Source: an uncultured Eubacteriales bacterium (GTDB lineage: Bacteria; Bacillota; Clostridia; Oscillospirales; CAG-272). Taken from it: 64,000 nucleotides of DNA. Made by a program: the position numbers and the translations under genes. The notes under the pieces were generated by a model. That model made no database searches, was not told the DNA's origin, and saw only the letters and a program-made list of their open reading frames with translations. Shown in pieces: positions 33,310 to 42,504 of this stretch (positions are counted from its first letter, which is position 1; the number at the start of each line of letters is the position of its first letter). The stretch is taken from assembly GCA_900542425.1 (NCBI GenBank), contig UQNQ01000007.1, forward strand, positions 11,370 through 75,369. The letters run 5' to 3'.

Positions 33310-35136
33310 TTATTTTTCGGTATAATCCGCGTTGAAGCTGCCGTCCTCATTTTGAGTACCCGCTTCTCCCGTATTGCCGCCGTCAGTACCGGTATTGCCG
33401 GAAGCTTTATAGAGTTTTTCCGAAATTTCAAAGAATTTCTTCTGGAATGTTTCAAGTCCGCTCTTAATGGTATCGACATTGTCTGATTTCACGGCTTCTT
33501 TCAGGCTGTCCGCCTCAGCGCGCAGTGCCTGTTTGTCATCCTCAGAAATCTTGTCGCCGGCTTCTGAAATCACTTTTTCACTCTGGCTGATCATAGATTC
33601 CGCCTGATTCTTCGCATCAACAAGTTCTTTGAATTTCTTATCTTCCTCTGCAAACTTCTCCGCTTCTTTCACCGCTTTTTCGATGTCCTCCTTGCTCATA
33701 TTTGTTGAGGAGGTAATGGTAACATGCTGCTCCTTGCCGGTTCCTTTATCAAGTGCCGTAACATTTACGATACCATTGGCATCGATATCAAACGTAACCT
33801 CAATCTGAGGCACACCGCGGGGTGCCGCCGGAATTCCGTCGAGTGAGAAGCGACCAAGTGTCGTATTGTCCGCAGCGCGTTCACGTTCACCCTGAAGAAC
33901 ATGAATTTCCACTGACGTCTGTCCGTCTGCCGCGGTCGAGAAAATTTGAGATTTTTTAACAGGAATCGTCGTGTTACGTTCAATAATTTTGGTGCAAACT
34001 CCGCCAAGCGTTTCAATTCCAAGGGACAGAGGCGTTACATCAAGCAAAAGCAGGTCTTTTACCTCACCGCCAAGCACACCGGCCTGAATTGCCGCACCGA
34101 TAGCAACGCACTCATCCGGATTGATTCCCTTGAACGGTTCCTTTCCGCTGAACTTTTTGACGGCTTCCTGAACCGCAGGAATTCTTGTCGATCCGCCGAC
34201 AAGAAGAACCTTATCAATTTGAGAAATGGAAAGGCCTGCGTCTTTAAGCGCCTGCTGGCACGGTCCCATGCATTTGTCTACAAGGTCCGCTGTCAGTTCA
34301 TTGAATTTCGCTCTGGAAAGATCCGCGTTGAAATGCTTCGGACCTGTCGCATCCGCTGTAATAAACGGAAGATTGATATTGGCGCTCGCCATACCAGAAA
34401 GCTCGATTTTCGCTTTTTCCGCCGCTTCTTTCAATCTCTGGAGAGCCATTTTATCTTTGCGCAGATCAATACCGCCGTTTTCTTTCATAAAGGTTTCTGC
34501 GATCCAGTCGATGACACGATTATCAAAATCATCACCGCCGAGCCGCGTATTGCCGTTAGTGGCGAGAACTTCAAACACGCCGTCTGAAATTTCAAGAATG
34601 GATACATCAAACGTACCGCCGCCAAGGTCAAAGATCATAACCTTTTGGTTAACGCCGTCCTTATCGATACCGTAAGCAAGCGCTGCCGCCGTCGGCTCGT
34701 TGATAATTCTGAGCACTTCAAGTCCGGCAATTTTTCCGGCATCCTTTGTTGCCTGTCTCTGCGAATCCGAGAAATAAGCCGGTACCGTAATAACCGCTTG
34801 CGTAATTGTCGTTCCGAGATAGCTTTCCGCATCGGCTTTCAGCTTCTGAAGAATCATAGCCGAAATTTCCTGCGGCGTATACTTTTTGCCATCAATTTCA
34901 ACTTTATAATCCGTACCCATATGACGCTTAATGCTCATAACGGTTCTTTCCGGATTGGTAATTGCTTGTCTTTTTGCGATCTGACCGATCATACGCTCGC
35001 CGTCTTTGGAAAAAGCGACGACGGAAGGCGTGGTTCTGGAACCCTCCGGATTGGTGATAACGGTAGGCTCTCCGCCTTCATATACCGCCACACAAGAATT
35101 TGTTGTACCAAGGTCAATGCCTATAATTTTTCCCAT
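33310..35136 (-). CDS. dnaK: Chaperone protein DnaK (Hsp70)
   Basis: The 608-residue protein has the Hsp70 ATPase domain with signatures IGIDLGTTNSCV, DLGGGTFDVS and VLLVGGSTRIPAV. The substrate-binding domain (about 375-500) follows, then a helical lid and a Gly/Asn-rich tail. The length is slightly short because the nucleotide-binding domain lacks the Gram-negative insertion, as usual in Firmicutes. AGGAGGAAAT precedes the ATG. Heat induction is expected through the CIRCE/HrcA site upstream of hrcA. Confidence 0.98.
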   Translation of the reverse strand: MGKIIGIDLGTTNSCVAVYEGGEPTVITNPEGSRTTPSVVAFSKDGERMIGQIAKRQAITNPERTVMSIKRHMGTDYKVEIDGKKYTPQEISAMILQKLKADAESYLGTTITQAVITVPAYFSDSQRQATKDAGKIAGLEVLRIINEPTAAALAYGIDKDGVNQKVMIFDLGGGTFDVSILEISDGVFEVLATNGNTRLGGDDFDNRVIDWIAETFMKENGGIDLRKDKMALQRLKEAAEKAKIELSGMASANINLPFITADATGPKHFNADLSRAKFNELTADLVDKCMGPCQQALKDAGLSISQIDKVLLVGGSTRIPAVQEAVKKFSGKEPFKGINPDECVAIGAAIQAGVLGGEVKDLLLLDVTPLSLGIETLGGVCTKIIERNTTIPVKKSQIFSTAADGQTSVEIHVLQGERERAADNTTLGRFSLDGIPAAPRGVPQIEVTFDIDANGIVNVTALDKGTGKEQHVTITSSTNMSKEDIEKAVKEAEKFAEEDKKFKELVDAKNQAESMISQSEKVISEAGDKISEDDKQALRAEADSLKEAVKSDNVDTIKSGLETFQKKFFEISEKLYKASGNTGTDGGNTGEAGTQNEDGSFNADYTEK

Positions 35137-35206
35137 AATCTATTTCCTCCGTAAAGTAAAAATTCTATATATTTCAACAGGTAATATATATTCAGTATTT
35201 TTAAAA

Positions 35207-35743
35207 TTATTTCGCGACTTTCACCATCGCATGCCGAATGATTTTTTCGCCTTTGCTGTATCCTTTCTGTAATACTTCGGCGATCTTATTTTCTCCCAGC
35301 TCTTCATCTTCCGTCTGCATAATGGCATTGTGAATTTTCGGATCAAATTCATCGCCTCTTGCCCCGAACGATTCCACGCCAAGTCTTTTTAAAGCATCCT
35401 CAAATTGACGAAGCGTCATTTTAACGCCTTCCGTCATCGTTTCGCCCTCAGAAAAGGCAAGCGCGCGTTCCAAATTATCCATCACCGGCAAAATCGCGGA
35501 CAATGCATCGCTGTAAGCGTCTGCATATACAGATTCTCTTTCTTTGCCGCTTCGCTTACGGAAATTGTCATATTCCGCAATCATACGCAAGTACTTATCA
35601 TTCAAAGCAGCAAGATCCGCTTTGGTTTTTTCCAGCTCTTCGGAAAGCTTTGCAAGCTCCTTTTTCTCCGCTTTTGTTGTTTTTTCCTCCTCAGGGTTCA
35701 CCGGTGTTTCTTTATTTTCCTCATTTACTGTTTTTTCATCCAT
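35207..35743 (-). CDS. grpE: Nucleotide exchange factor GrpE
   Basis: The 178-residue protein has an acidic, disordered start, a long coiled coil (about 25-85, ELAKLSEELEKTKADLAALN) and the C-terminal beta domain containing VESFGARGDEFDPKIHNAI. GrpE accelerates release of ADP from DnaK. It lies 17 bases downstream of hrcA and about 70 bases upstream of dnaK. AAGGAG precedes the ATG. Confidence 0.96.
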   Translation of the reverse strand: MDEKTVNEENKETPVNPEEEKTTKAEKKELAKLSEELEKTKADLAALNDKYLRMIAEYDNFRKRSGKERESVYADAYSDALSAILPVMDNLERALAFSEGETMTEGVKMTLRQFEDALKRLGVESFGARGDEFDPKIHNAIMQTEDEELGENKIAEVLQKGYSKGEKIIRHAMVKVAK

Positions 35744-35760
35744 TTTCTATTAACTCCTTT

Positions 35761-36834
35761 CTATTCCGTGTCGTCTGCTTCCTCAAGAAGTCCTGTCACT
35801 CGTTCGCCCGATAAACTTTCCGAAAGATATTCAACCGTCGAAATGACTTTGGAATAATCCATTCGGCTCGGTCCGAACACGCCGATGGCTCCCACTGGCT
35901 TTCCTCCCACCTTAATGGTTTTAAAAACAAACGCAGAATGGTCAACAAGTTCCTCATCCTTTCCGATAAAGATATTCACCTTATCGTCATCGGCATTCTC
36001 AATAATCTTCATCAAATCGTCTTTATTTTCAAACATGCTGATAATCTTCTTCATTTGTCCGACATCTGAAAATTCCGGATATTCAAGCAACTTATTGATA
36101 CCCTCAAAATTGATATCCGCCTCATCCGATTTGCCGATCGTATCATAAATCGCTTTGATAACCGGAGCAATCACCATACTCGCAGTGCCCATTTCCGTCT
36201 CTGCTTTCATAATCATCGGAAGTGTAACAGCACTTGATTGAATGTTTCGGAAATTGTCGTTGAGTACACCGCAAAGCTGACATAGGATTTCGTCGGTAAC
36301 GGGAATTTCTGTCCGAATATGCCTCGTCGCGACATTGCCGTCTGACATACGCATAACAAGCAAAAACGCCGTCGGCTCAAGAAGCATGTAGGAAAACTGC
36401 GATACCGTAAGAGAAGCGGTATGGGAAGATTTTACCGCAACCGTCGTATAATTCGTCATAGAAGCAATCAGTTTCGATGCGCTTTTGAGGATCGAATCCA
36501 GCTCTCCCATTTTATTTTTGATAATATTATTTAAGGAAACAATCTCCGTCGCAGTAAGCTTATAGCTTTCCATCAGCGTATCAACATAGAAACGGTAACC
36601 AAGACTGGTCGGGATCCGTCCCGCCGATGTATGCGGCTGTTCAAGATATCCCATATCCTCAAGCTCTGCCATTTCATTTCGGATTGTTGCCGACGAATAC
36701 GGTATTTCCGAATTGGTCATCAAATACTTAGAGCCGATCGGTTCACCGGTTGAGATGTGTGATTCTATCACAGAACGCAAGATAAGCTTTTTCCTTTGGC
36801 TGAGGTTGCCTCCGACCGTAAGCTTATTATCCAT
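35761..36834 (-). CDS. hrcA: Heat-inducible transcription repressor HrcA
   Basis: The 357-residue protein has an N-terminal winged helix (about 10-75, RKKLILRSVIESHISTGEP and SSATIRNEMAELEDMGYLEQ split) and the central HrcA dimerisation region with SAGRIPTSLGYRFYVDTLM. A GAF-like C-terminal domain ends near GVFGPSRMDYSKVISTVEYL. HrcA binds CIRCE and needs GroEL for activity in studied Firmicutes. A CIRCE element and promoter lie just upstream, so the operon is autoregulated. Confidence 0.96.
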   Translation of the reverse strand: MDNKLTVGGNLSQRKKLILRSVIESHISTGEPIGSKYLMTNSEIPYSSATIRNEMAELEDMGYLEQPHTSAGRIPTSLGYRFYVDTLMESYKLTATEIVSLNNIIKNKMGELDSILKSASKLIASMTNYTTVAVKSSHTASLTVSQFSYMLLEPTAFLLVMRMSDGNVATRHIRTEIPVTDEILCQLCGVLNDNFRNIQSSAVTLPMIMKAETEMGTASMVIAPVIKAIYDTIGKSDEADINFEGINKLLEYPEFSDVGQMKKIISMFENKDDLMKIIENADDDKVNIFIGKDEELVDHSAFVFKTIKVGGKPVGAIGVFGPSRMDYSKVISTVEYLSESLSGERVTGLLEEADDTE

Positions 36835-36849
36835 TTTTTCACCTCATTT

Positions 36850-36876
36850 TTAGCACTCATTCATGTCAAGTGCTAA
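36850..36876 (-). promoter_or_regulatory. CIRCE operator of the hrcA operon
   Basis: TTAGCACTC, nine bases, AAGTGCTAA: the consensus TTAGCACTC-N9-GAGTGCTAA with a single mismatch in the right arm. It lies 16 bases upstream of the hrcA ATG and is the binding site of HrcA. Confidence 0.95.
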
Positions 36877-36887
36877 ACTTTGATATA

Positions 36888-36916
36888 GTTTTACCACGAT
36901 TACATCCATTTGTCAA
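36888..36916 (-). promoter_or_regulatory. SigA-type promoter of the hrcA-grpE-dnaK-dnaJ operon
   Basis: TTGACA (36911-36916), 17 bases, TAAAAC (36888-36893) on the minus strand, immediately upstream of CIRCE. The rest of the 400-base gap up to tcdA holds a terminator and AT-rich sequence without a visible gene. Confidence 0.6.
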
Positions 36917-37075
36917 GAGCATTTCCCAATATTTTTATGAAATTTTTGTTAACTCCAACACTCAAATGCATCGGGTGCCAAAATTCGAGCGAATCCGCCT
37001 TCTTTTGAGACACATTTCCTGATAAAACACATCGGCGAAAAGCATGAAAATCTTTATTATGATAATGCAAAAAAA

Positions 37076-37099
37076 AATAACAGGCTTTTGCCTGTTATT
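37076..37099 (-). terminator. Intrinsic terminator downstream of tcdA
   Basis: A 10-bp perfect stem (AATAACAGGC and its complement) with a 4-base loop and a run of about nine T on the minus strand. It isolates tcdA-typA from the heat-shock operon. Confidence 0.88.
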
Positions 37100-37233
37100 G
37101 AAGTACGACCCTATTGGACCATACCTGAAAACATATAAAATTTTGACAACGATATTATTATATCAGAAAATTTTCATTTGTCAATCTTTTTTCACATAAA
37201 ATACATAAATTTGACGAAAAATCGAAATATTTT

Positions 37234-37962
37234 TCACTTTTTTTCTGTCAGCAACCGAACTGCTTCTGCTGCAAGCAACAGTCCCGCCGCAGACGGCACA
37301 AACGATATGCTGCCGGGAATCTGGCGCCTGCCATCTAAAGGACATGCTTTTTCTTCTTTGTAATCGGGATGAAGCTCCCTTGGTATCTCTTTAGAATACA
37401 CCACCCGCATATGAACGATTCCCCGTTTCTTCAGCTCCGTACGCATCACACGTGCCAGAGGACAAACCGATGTTTTTGCAAGATCGGAGATTTCAAACAT
37501 TTCCGGATGTAGCTTATTTCCCGCCCCCATTGCACTGACTACCGGAACGCCCAAAGCATTTGCCCGGACGGCAAGCTCAATTTTTGCCGACACAGTATCC
37601 ACGGCATCGATGACAACATCATATGCCGACAGATCGACAGAATCCGCGTTTTCCGGCAGATAGAACAAGGACATGGCGGTAACTTCCGCCAAAGGATTGA
37701 TATCGGCAATCCGTTCTTTCATTACCTCAGCCTTGTTTCTGCCGATCGTGGAACGAAGCGCGACCAACTGCCGATTGAGATTGGATTCCGAAACCGTATC
37801 GGGATCGACAAGACACAATTTGCCGATTCCGGCGCGCGCAAGTGCTTCTGCGCAGAAGGAGCCAACGCCGCCGACGCCAAACAGAATGACGCTCGAACGC
37901 TTCAGTCGCTCAACAGCCTCGTCTCCGAGAAGATAGGCGGTTCGTACAAACTGCTCTTCCAT
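37234..37962 (-). CDS. tcdA: tRNA threonylcarbamoyladenosine dehydratase (ThiF/MoeB fold)
   Basis: The 242-residue protein has the E1-like Rossmann motif FGVGGVGSFCAEALARAG (about 28-45), DPDTVSESNLNRQ for ATP and substrate binding, and DVVIDAVDTVSAKIELA. TcdA cyclises threonylcarbamoyl adenosine at position 37 of tRNAs in an ATP-dependent reaction. A cysteine in AKTSVCPLARVMRTELKK fits the family. The length is typical. It follows typA by 32 bases on the same strand. Confidence 0.92.
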   Translation of the reverse strand: MEEQFVRTAYLLGDEAVERLKRSSVILFGVGGVGSFCAEALARAGIGKLCLVDPDTVSESNLNRQLVALRSTIGRNKAEVMKERIADINPLAEVTAMSLFYLPENADSVDLSAYDVVIDAVDTVSAKIELAVRANALGVPVVSAMGAGNKLHPEMFEISDLAKTSVCPLARVMRTELKKRGIVHMRVVYSKEIPRELHPDYKEEKACPLDGRRQIPGSISFVPSAAGLLLAAEAVRLLTEKK

Positions 37963-37994
37963 TTTGCTCCTCCCACAAGTCTTAAGCTTTTGAC

Positions 37995-39851
37995 TTATTT
38001 GCCCTCTTTTTTGATCTTTCCGGCAAGTTTATAACGGAGATCGGCAGACAGAATCCGTTTGCGCAGGCGAATGGATTTCGGCGTAACCTCAATCAGCTCG
38101 TCGTCGGCAATGAATTCAATTGCTTCTTCCAAACTCATCACCTTTGCGGGAATCAAACGGAGCGCTTCGTCCGCTCCCTTGGAACGAACCGCTGTCAGAT
38201 GTTTTTCTTTGCAGACATTGACCGCGATATCCCCTTGCTTCGGATTTTCCCCGACGATCATGCCTTCATATACGGGACACTGATTGCTGATAAACATAAT
38301 TCCTCTGTCCTGCGCGTTGAATACACCGTAAGAGGTGGATTCTCCTGCTTCGGAAGCAACCAAAGAACCGGTAAAACGTCTTGTAATTTCGCCTTTATAA
38401 GGCGCATAGGAATCAAATACCGAATTGATGATACCCTCTCCGCGGGTATCCGTAAGAAATTCACTGCGATAGCCGAACAAACACCTTGTCGGGATCAAAT
38501 ATTCAATTCTTGTACGTGTTCCGTGTGACGAAGGATTCATGTTGACGAGTTCGCCTTTTCTCGCACCAAGTTTTTCCATCACGGAGCCGCAATATTCATT
38601 TGGCACATCGATGTCCACACGCTCAATCGGCTCGCAGAGCTTGCCGTCAATTTCCTGATACAGCACGCGCGGCGTACTGACGCAAAGCTCATATCCTTCC
38701 CGGCGCATATTTTCAATCAAAATGGAAAGATGCATTTCCCCGCGTCCGGCTACCTTAAAGCTGTCCGTTGTTTCTCCGTCGGAAACCCGCAGAGAAACAT
38801 CTTTCAGCAGCTCTTTATAAAGGCGTTCCCGAAGCTGGCGGGAGGTAACAAACTTTCCTTCCTTGCCGGCAAATGGACTGTCATTGACAGAAAACGTCAT
38901 TTCCATTGTCGGCTCACTGACCTTTACAAATTCCAAGGGTTCGACACAGTCCACTGCCGTGATAGTATCGCCAATAGAAATATCCTCCGCACCGGAAAAG
39001 CAAATAATATCTCCCATTTTTGCTTCCGTAACAGGAATTCGGCGAAGCCCATCAATCTGGCTGATGCTGACAATCTTAGTCTTTTTCGGGGCTTTGTCAC
39101 GGTCATGGTAATTACAGATCATCGCCTCCTGATTCTGACGAATAACGCCACGCTCAATCCGTCCGATTCCGATTCTGCCCACATAATCATTATAGTCGAT
39201 AGAGGAAACGAGAAGCTGAAGCGGTGCATCAATCTCGCCTTCCGGTGCAGGAATATAATCGAGAATCGTATCGAAAAGCGGCTTCAAATCCTTTCCTTCC
39301 TCATATGGCGAGTAAGCAGCCGTGCCCGCTCTGCCAGAGCACCAAAGCATCGGAGAATCCAACTGCTCGTCCGTCGCGTTCAATTCGAGCAAAAGCTCAA
39401 GGATTTCATCCCCTACCTCGTCAAGCCGCGCATCGGGGCGGTCTATTTTATTGACGACAACAATCACACGATGATTCAGTTCCAATGCTTTTTTCAGGAC
39501 AAACCGTGTTTGCGGCATAGGTCCCTCAGCAGCATCGACAAGCAAAATAACACCGTTGACCATTTTCAGAATACGCTCCACTTCGCCGCCAAAATCCGCA
39601 TGTCCGGGCGTATCGACAATATTGATTTTCACGCCGTTATAATGAACGGCGGTATTCTTGGCAAGGATAGTAATACCTCTTTCCCTTTCGATGGCGTTGG
39701 AGTCCATAACACGTTCCTCCGTCGTCTGATTTTCTCTGTATATACCACCCTGTTTGAGCATTTCATCCACAAGCGTCGTCTTGCCATGGTCTACGTGTGC
39801 AATAATGGCGACATTCCGCAAATCTTCTCTTTTCAAGTCTAACATCCTCAC
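37995..39851 (-). CDS. typA: Ribosome-associated GTPase TypA/BipA
   Basis: The 618-residue translational GTPase has AHVDHGKTTLVDEML (G1), RGITI (switch I), DTPGHADFGGEVERI (G3) and NKIDRPDARLDEV (G4). EF-G-like domains III and V and the TypA C-terminal domain with RKGELVNMNPSSHGTRTRIE follow. TypA acts in ribosome assembly and stress adaptation. The start is either a GTG at 39851 or the ATG at 39845; neither has a strong ribosome binding site. An extended -10 promoter lies about 50 bases upstream. Confidence 0.95.
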   Translation of the reverse strand: MRMLDLKREDLRNVAIIAHVDHGKTTLVDEMLKQGGIYRENQTTEERVMDSNAIERERGITILAKNTAVHYNGVKINIVDTPGHADFGGEVERILKMVNGVILLVDAAEGPMPQTRFVLKKALELNHRVIVVVNKIDRPDARLDEVGDEILELLLELNATDEQLDSPMLWCSGRAGTAAYSPYEEGKDLKPLFDTILDYIPAPEGEIDAPLQLLVSSIDYNDYVGRIGIGRIERGVIRQNQEAMICNYHDRDKAPKKTKIVSISQIDGLRRIPVTEAKMGDIICFSGAEDISIGDTITAVDCVEPLEFVKVSEPTMEMTFSVNDSPFAGKEGKFVTSRQLRERLYKELLKDVSLRVSDGETTDSFKVAGRGEMHLSILIENMRREGYELCVSTPRVLYQEIDGKLCEPIERVDIDVPNEYCGSVMEKLGARKGELVNMNPSSHGTRTRIEYLIPTRCLFGYRSEFLTDTRGEGIINSVFDSYAPYKGEITRRFTGSLVASEAGESTSYGVFNAQDRGIMFISNQCPVYEGMIVGENPKQGDIAVNVCKEKHLTAVRSKGADEALRLIPAKVMSLEEAIEFIADDELIEVTPKSIRLRKRILSADLRYKLAGKIKKEGK

Positions 39852-39892
39852 TTATGCAAAAATTTTAGGATTTTACTGATTTTAACTTATAT

Positions 39893-39901
39893 ATTATATC
39901 A
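39893..39901 (-). promoter_or_regulatory. Extended -10 promoter for typA
   Basis: TGATATAAT on the minus strand (a TGN followed by a perfect TATAAT), with only a weak -35 at the right distance. Confidence 0.6.
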
Positions 39902-39953
39902 CCGTTTTTTCAAAAATGGAATATTTTTTTGATATTTTTTTGTATTTTTGCAA

Positions 39954-39992
39954 AAAAATCTGCGGGAAAGCACCAATTTCCCACAGATTTTT
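39954..39992 (-). terminator. Intrinsic terminator after the lipoprotein cluster
   Basis: A roughly 15-bp stem with one mismatch (AAAAATCTG outer arm) and a 7-base loop, followed by seven T on the minus strand. It ends transcription of the lipoprotein genes before typA. Confidence 0.87.
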
Positions 39993-40006
39993 ATAAAAAA
40001 TGAAAA

Positions 40007-40150
40007 TCAAACTGGTTCAAGCAGGATTCTGACAAAACCGCGTTCTGAGCCCCGCGCGCCATCTCCCGCATATATCATGACGGTAAAAGCCGCATAAGCC
40101 GAAACCTTTTCGTAGGCATCCTGTCCGATATACCCAAACAAACGTCGGAA
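40007..40150 (-). pseudogene. Open 47-codon continuation of the lipoprotein frame; possible decayed paralogue end
   Basis: In the same frame, immediately after the TGA at 40151-40153, 47 codons stay open, encoding FRRLFGYIGQDAYEKVSAY and ending GFVRILLEPV. The end resembles the C-termini of the two upstream lipoproteins, which close with FARVELAE and WARLELTE. There is no start codon with a ribosome site. It may be the remnant of a third tandem copy or a read-through extension. The evidence is a short similarity judged by eye. Confidence 0.35.
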
Positions 40151-40825
40151 TCATCCGTTAATAGAGGGTACCTCTGCCTCCGCAAGCTCCACCCTCGCAA
40201 AATAAGCGTCACGGCGCAGCGCGCCGACATTCTCATATGTGGTCTCAAGCCAAACACAGAGATAAAACGGACCGTACTTCCCCGCGGTACGGCAGCATTC
40301 ATAGATATCTTCTACACTTTCCGCTTCAAAGATAAGCGAATAATCCTCATCGCTGTACAGCCGAAACCGCATAACAGGCATGACGGAATCACCGGCTGAC
40401 GGCAAGATGATATTCACATCGGAAAAAACTCCTATCTCCACATCGGGAAGAACATCCGCAATTGCCGGTAACCGGGAAGAAACGCTGTTAAAAATCAAAT
40501 ATCCATCGGCATAAAAGCCCTCATCAGGAATCTCTATGCAAACCATTTCCGCATAGAGGCGTATATTTTCTCCGTCAGCATTTGTAAGCATGAGATCAGG
40601 CGCGGCAAGATAATCCACAGTATGTTCCATATCCGTGTCCGTGACAGTCGTGACAGTTGTCCCCTGTGTCTCCGGAGCGTTTGTTGCTTCCGTTATCCTT
40701 TCGGGTTCTGTCACGCCAAAAAGAGTCCCGGCAGTTTCGCCGTTTTGCGCGGTCTCATCATGGGAGCATGAGACAGACAGAATAAGCAAACTAACAATCA
40801 GAATCACCAAAATGAATTTTTTCAT
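40151..40825 (-). CDS. Secreted lipoprotein with Thr/Glu-rich linker, function unknown
   Basis: The 224-residue protein has a lipoprotein signal (about 1-20, LILSVSCSH, lipid cysteine at about 20). A Thr/Glu-rich linker (about 25-65) leads to a globular domain (about 70-220) that ends WLETTYENVGALRRDAYFARVELAE. The domain and architecture match the next gene upstream (40908-41579), indicating a tandem duplication. Ligand and role are unknown. The frame continues past the stop for 47 codons. Confidence 0.8.
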   Translation of the reverse strand: MKKFILVILIVSLLILSVSCSHDETAQNGETAGTLFGVTEPERITEATNAPETQGTTVTTVTDTDMEHTVDYLAAPDLMLTNADGENIRLYAEMVCIEIPDEGFYADGYLIFNSVSSRLPAIADVLPDVEIGVFSDVNIILPSAGDSVMPVMRFRLYSDEDYSLIFEAESVEDIYECCRTAGKYGPFYLCVWLETTYENVGALRRDAYFARVELAEAEVPSING

Positions 40826-40907
40826 AAAAGCACCTCTGTAGATTCTTTATCAATTTACCGATTTGTCGATTCTGCCCGCCTGATATCTCACTCTTCTTGA
40901 TAAAATT

Positions 40908-41579
40908 TTATTCTGTAAGCTCCAGCCTTGCCCAAGCGTAATAGGCATCCGTATAGAAAATAGGATCTCCAACATTAACCGCAATTCTTACATAATATGT
41001 TCCAGTTCCGTTTTCATATGAAAAATCCACCAACCGAAGCTCTTCATCTTTCTGATACAAACCGAGGAATTCAAACTCACTGTCATAAAGAGAATACCCT
41101 CCGTAGAACACGTCGTCTCGCTCCTCTTGAGCAACAAGAGAAAAAGCATCTCCTGTGATAGACGGCAGCAGTGCGAAATCCTCCATGAGGTCAAATCCGT
41201 CCGAAGTACCAGGAGACTGCTCTGTCATATAGCACTGCACGTTTTCTTCCCCGTTTGTAACAAAAACAACGGGAACATCATCCGGATTCACTACAGGAAC
41301 ACCGGTGTCCGCTGTGGTCTCAGAAGCGGTCGTATCGACCGATTCTGAGGCAGACGTGTCTGTGGATTCCGAGGCGGAAGTAAGTTCCGATGACGCTGTC
41401 GTCTCCTCGGTTGTCTGTGTTTCCGGTGTCGAATCGGTTGTGGGCAATGTGGTTTCACTGTCTGTCGTCTGCGAGGATCCATGAGCTTTCGTCGTTTCAT
41501 CACCCGAAGCTTCCCCGCAGGCAAAAAGAGCCGTCATCATAACCGCCGTCAAAATAAGAGCTAAAAACTTTTTCATCAT
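40908..41579 (-). CDS. Secreted lipoprotein with Ser/Thr/Glu-rich linker, paralogue of its neighbour
   Basis: The 223-residue protein has a lipoprotein signal (about 1-21, MTALFACGE), a long Ser/Thr/Glu linker (about 25-95) and a C-terminal domain (about 100-223) ending YYVRIAVNVGDPIFYTDAYYAWARLELTE (shown here as one domain end). That end matches the pattern of the downstream lipoprotein. The linker is probably surface exposed and possibly glycosylated (inference from composition). Function unknown. An AGGAGGTAT site precedes the tandem ATGs. Confidence 0.8.
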   Translation of the reverse strand: MMKKFLALILTAVMMTALFACGEASGDETTKAHGSSQTTDSETTLPTTDSTPETQTTEETTASSELTSASESTDTSASESVDTTASETTADTGVPVVNPDDVPVVFVTNGEENVQCYMTEQSPGTSDGFDLMEDFALLPSITGDAFSLVAQEERDDVFYGGYSLYDSEFEFLGLYQKDEELRLVDFSYENGTGTYYVRIAVNVGDPIFYTDAYYAWARLELTE

Positions 41580-41608
41580 CTATACCTCCTCCGAATGTTT
41601 TCGGAAAA

Positions 41609-42016
41609 TTAAACTTCATCGGGAACAGAATCGTCTCCCGTCGACTCCGACAGACTTTCGATATAAGATAAAATCTCCTGCGCGCCGTTGTAATCCAGGC
41701 TTTGCGAACCAGTGCGAACTGTTAGAATAATCGAAAACTCATCTTCTGCAATCTGCATGATATAGAATGACGTATTCTCGTCAATCGGATAACGCAGCTG
41801 AGGAACAAGCGCTGATGAAATGATATAAAAATATTCCTCCGGAATATCGGAAAAACGAATCGAATCCCCCTTTTCCGATAAAATATCATACAAAACATCA
41901 AGCGTTAAGTCGGCTTTGATCACGGTCGGAGGTTCCGTCTCGGCAGTTGCGCCGCATGAAACAAATACAAAAAGAAAACACAAAACAAAGCCAAAGAAAA
42001 ATGCTCTTTTTATCAT
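41609..42016 (-). CDS. Small secreted lipoprotein, function unknown
   Basis: The 135-residue protein has a lipoprotein signal (about 1-21, FVFVSCGAT) followed directly by a compact domain (about 30-120) with ADLTLDVLYDILSEKGDSI and FYIMQIAEDEFSIILTVRT. It lacks the Thr-rich linker of the following two genes but shares their direction and spacing, suggesting one operon of three lipoproteins. The domain is not recognised with confidence. Confidence 0.75.
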   Translation of the reverse strand: MIKRAFFFGFVLCFLFVFVSCGATAETEPPTVIKADLTLDVLYDILSEKGDSIRFSDIPEEYFYIISSALVPQLRYPIDENTSFYIMQIAEDEFSIILTVRTGSQSLDYNGAQEILSYIESLSESTGDDSVPDEV

Positions 42017-42170
42017 CCAACGTTTCTCCCTCTCATGTAACTTACCTTTTTTATTTTACTTCAACATGCAGTTTTTGTCAATATCGGGGCGCATATCCAT
42101 ATGTATTTTGTGAAAAAATAAAAATAGATTCCGGACAGAAAAAATCCGGCAAATGAAAGGAATTTTGAAA

Positions 42171-42392
42171 ATGGAAATCAAAAAAAGAACCGGCAAGGAA
42201 AGATATTACAAAAGCGCCTCGGATTATTCCAAAGATGCATTTTTAACAAATCCGATCGCATCTGCGACTGACTGTACAGGTATTACGCAAACCATTCCCG
42301 AAACGGAAGAAGAGGCACAATCCTTTTGCGATATCGCCGATATTCCCGTTACCTCGCTCGATGGTTTCGAGAAATACAAAAAAGCAAAATAA
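42171..42392 (+). CDS. Small hypothetical protein
   Basis: The ATG at 42171 follows AAAGGAATT; the upstream in-frame ATG at 42153 lacks a site. The 73-residue product is soluble, with a basic N-terminus (MEIKKRTGKERYYKSASDYS), a central polar part and a short C-terminal helix ending FEKYKKAK. It is isolated between divergent and convergent neighbours and is followed after about 80 bases by a bidirectional terminator. No family recognised. Confidence 0.55.
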   Translation: MEIKKRTGKERYYKSASDYSKDAFLTNPIASATDCTGITQTIPETEEEAQSFCDIADIPVTSLDGFEKYKKAK

Positions 42393-42470
42393 TCGGGCCG
42401 AAGATTTTTTTACAATCTTTGAGAATAAACATGGCTATCTCCTCCATGCCAAAACGGAAAAGCAATGCAT

Positions 42471-42502
42471 AAAAATGCCTGCGCAAAAGCGCAGGCATTT
42501 TT
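42471..42502. terminator. Bidirectional intrinsic terminator
   Basis: A perfect 14-bp stem (AAAAATGCCTGCGC and its complement) with an AAAA loop and T runs on both strands, placed between the plus-strand small gene and the minus-strand coat-protein genes. Confidence 0.93.
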
Positions 42503-42504
42503 CT

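Noticed and set aside
34226..34675. Plus-strand frames of 150-210 codons opposite dnaK
   Set aside because: dnaK is unambiguous; long antisense frames are usual opposite such genes because of codon composition.
37100..37233. Possible plus-strand promoter (TTGACA with TATATC) between hrcA and tcdA
   Set aside because: The spacer is about 10 bases and no plus-strand gene follows.
38730..39842. 370-codon plus-strand frame opposite typA
   Set aside because: typA shows all GTPase motifs in the minus frame; the antisense frame has no ribosome site and unusual composition rich in His, Phe and Arg.
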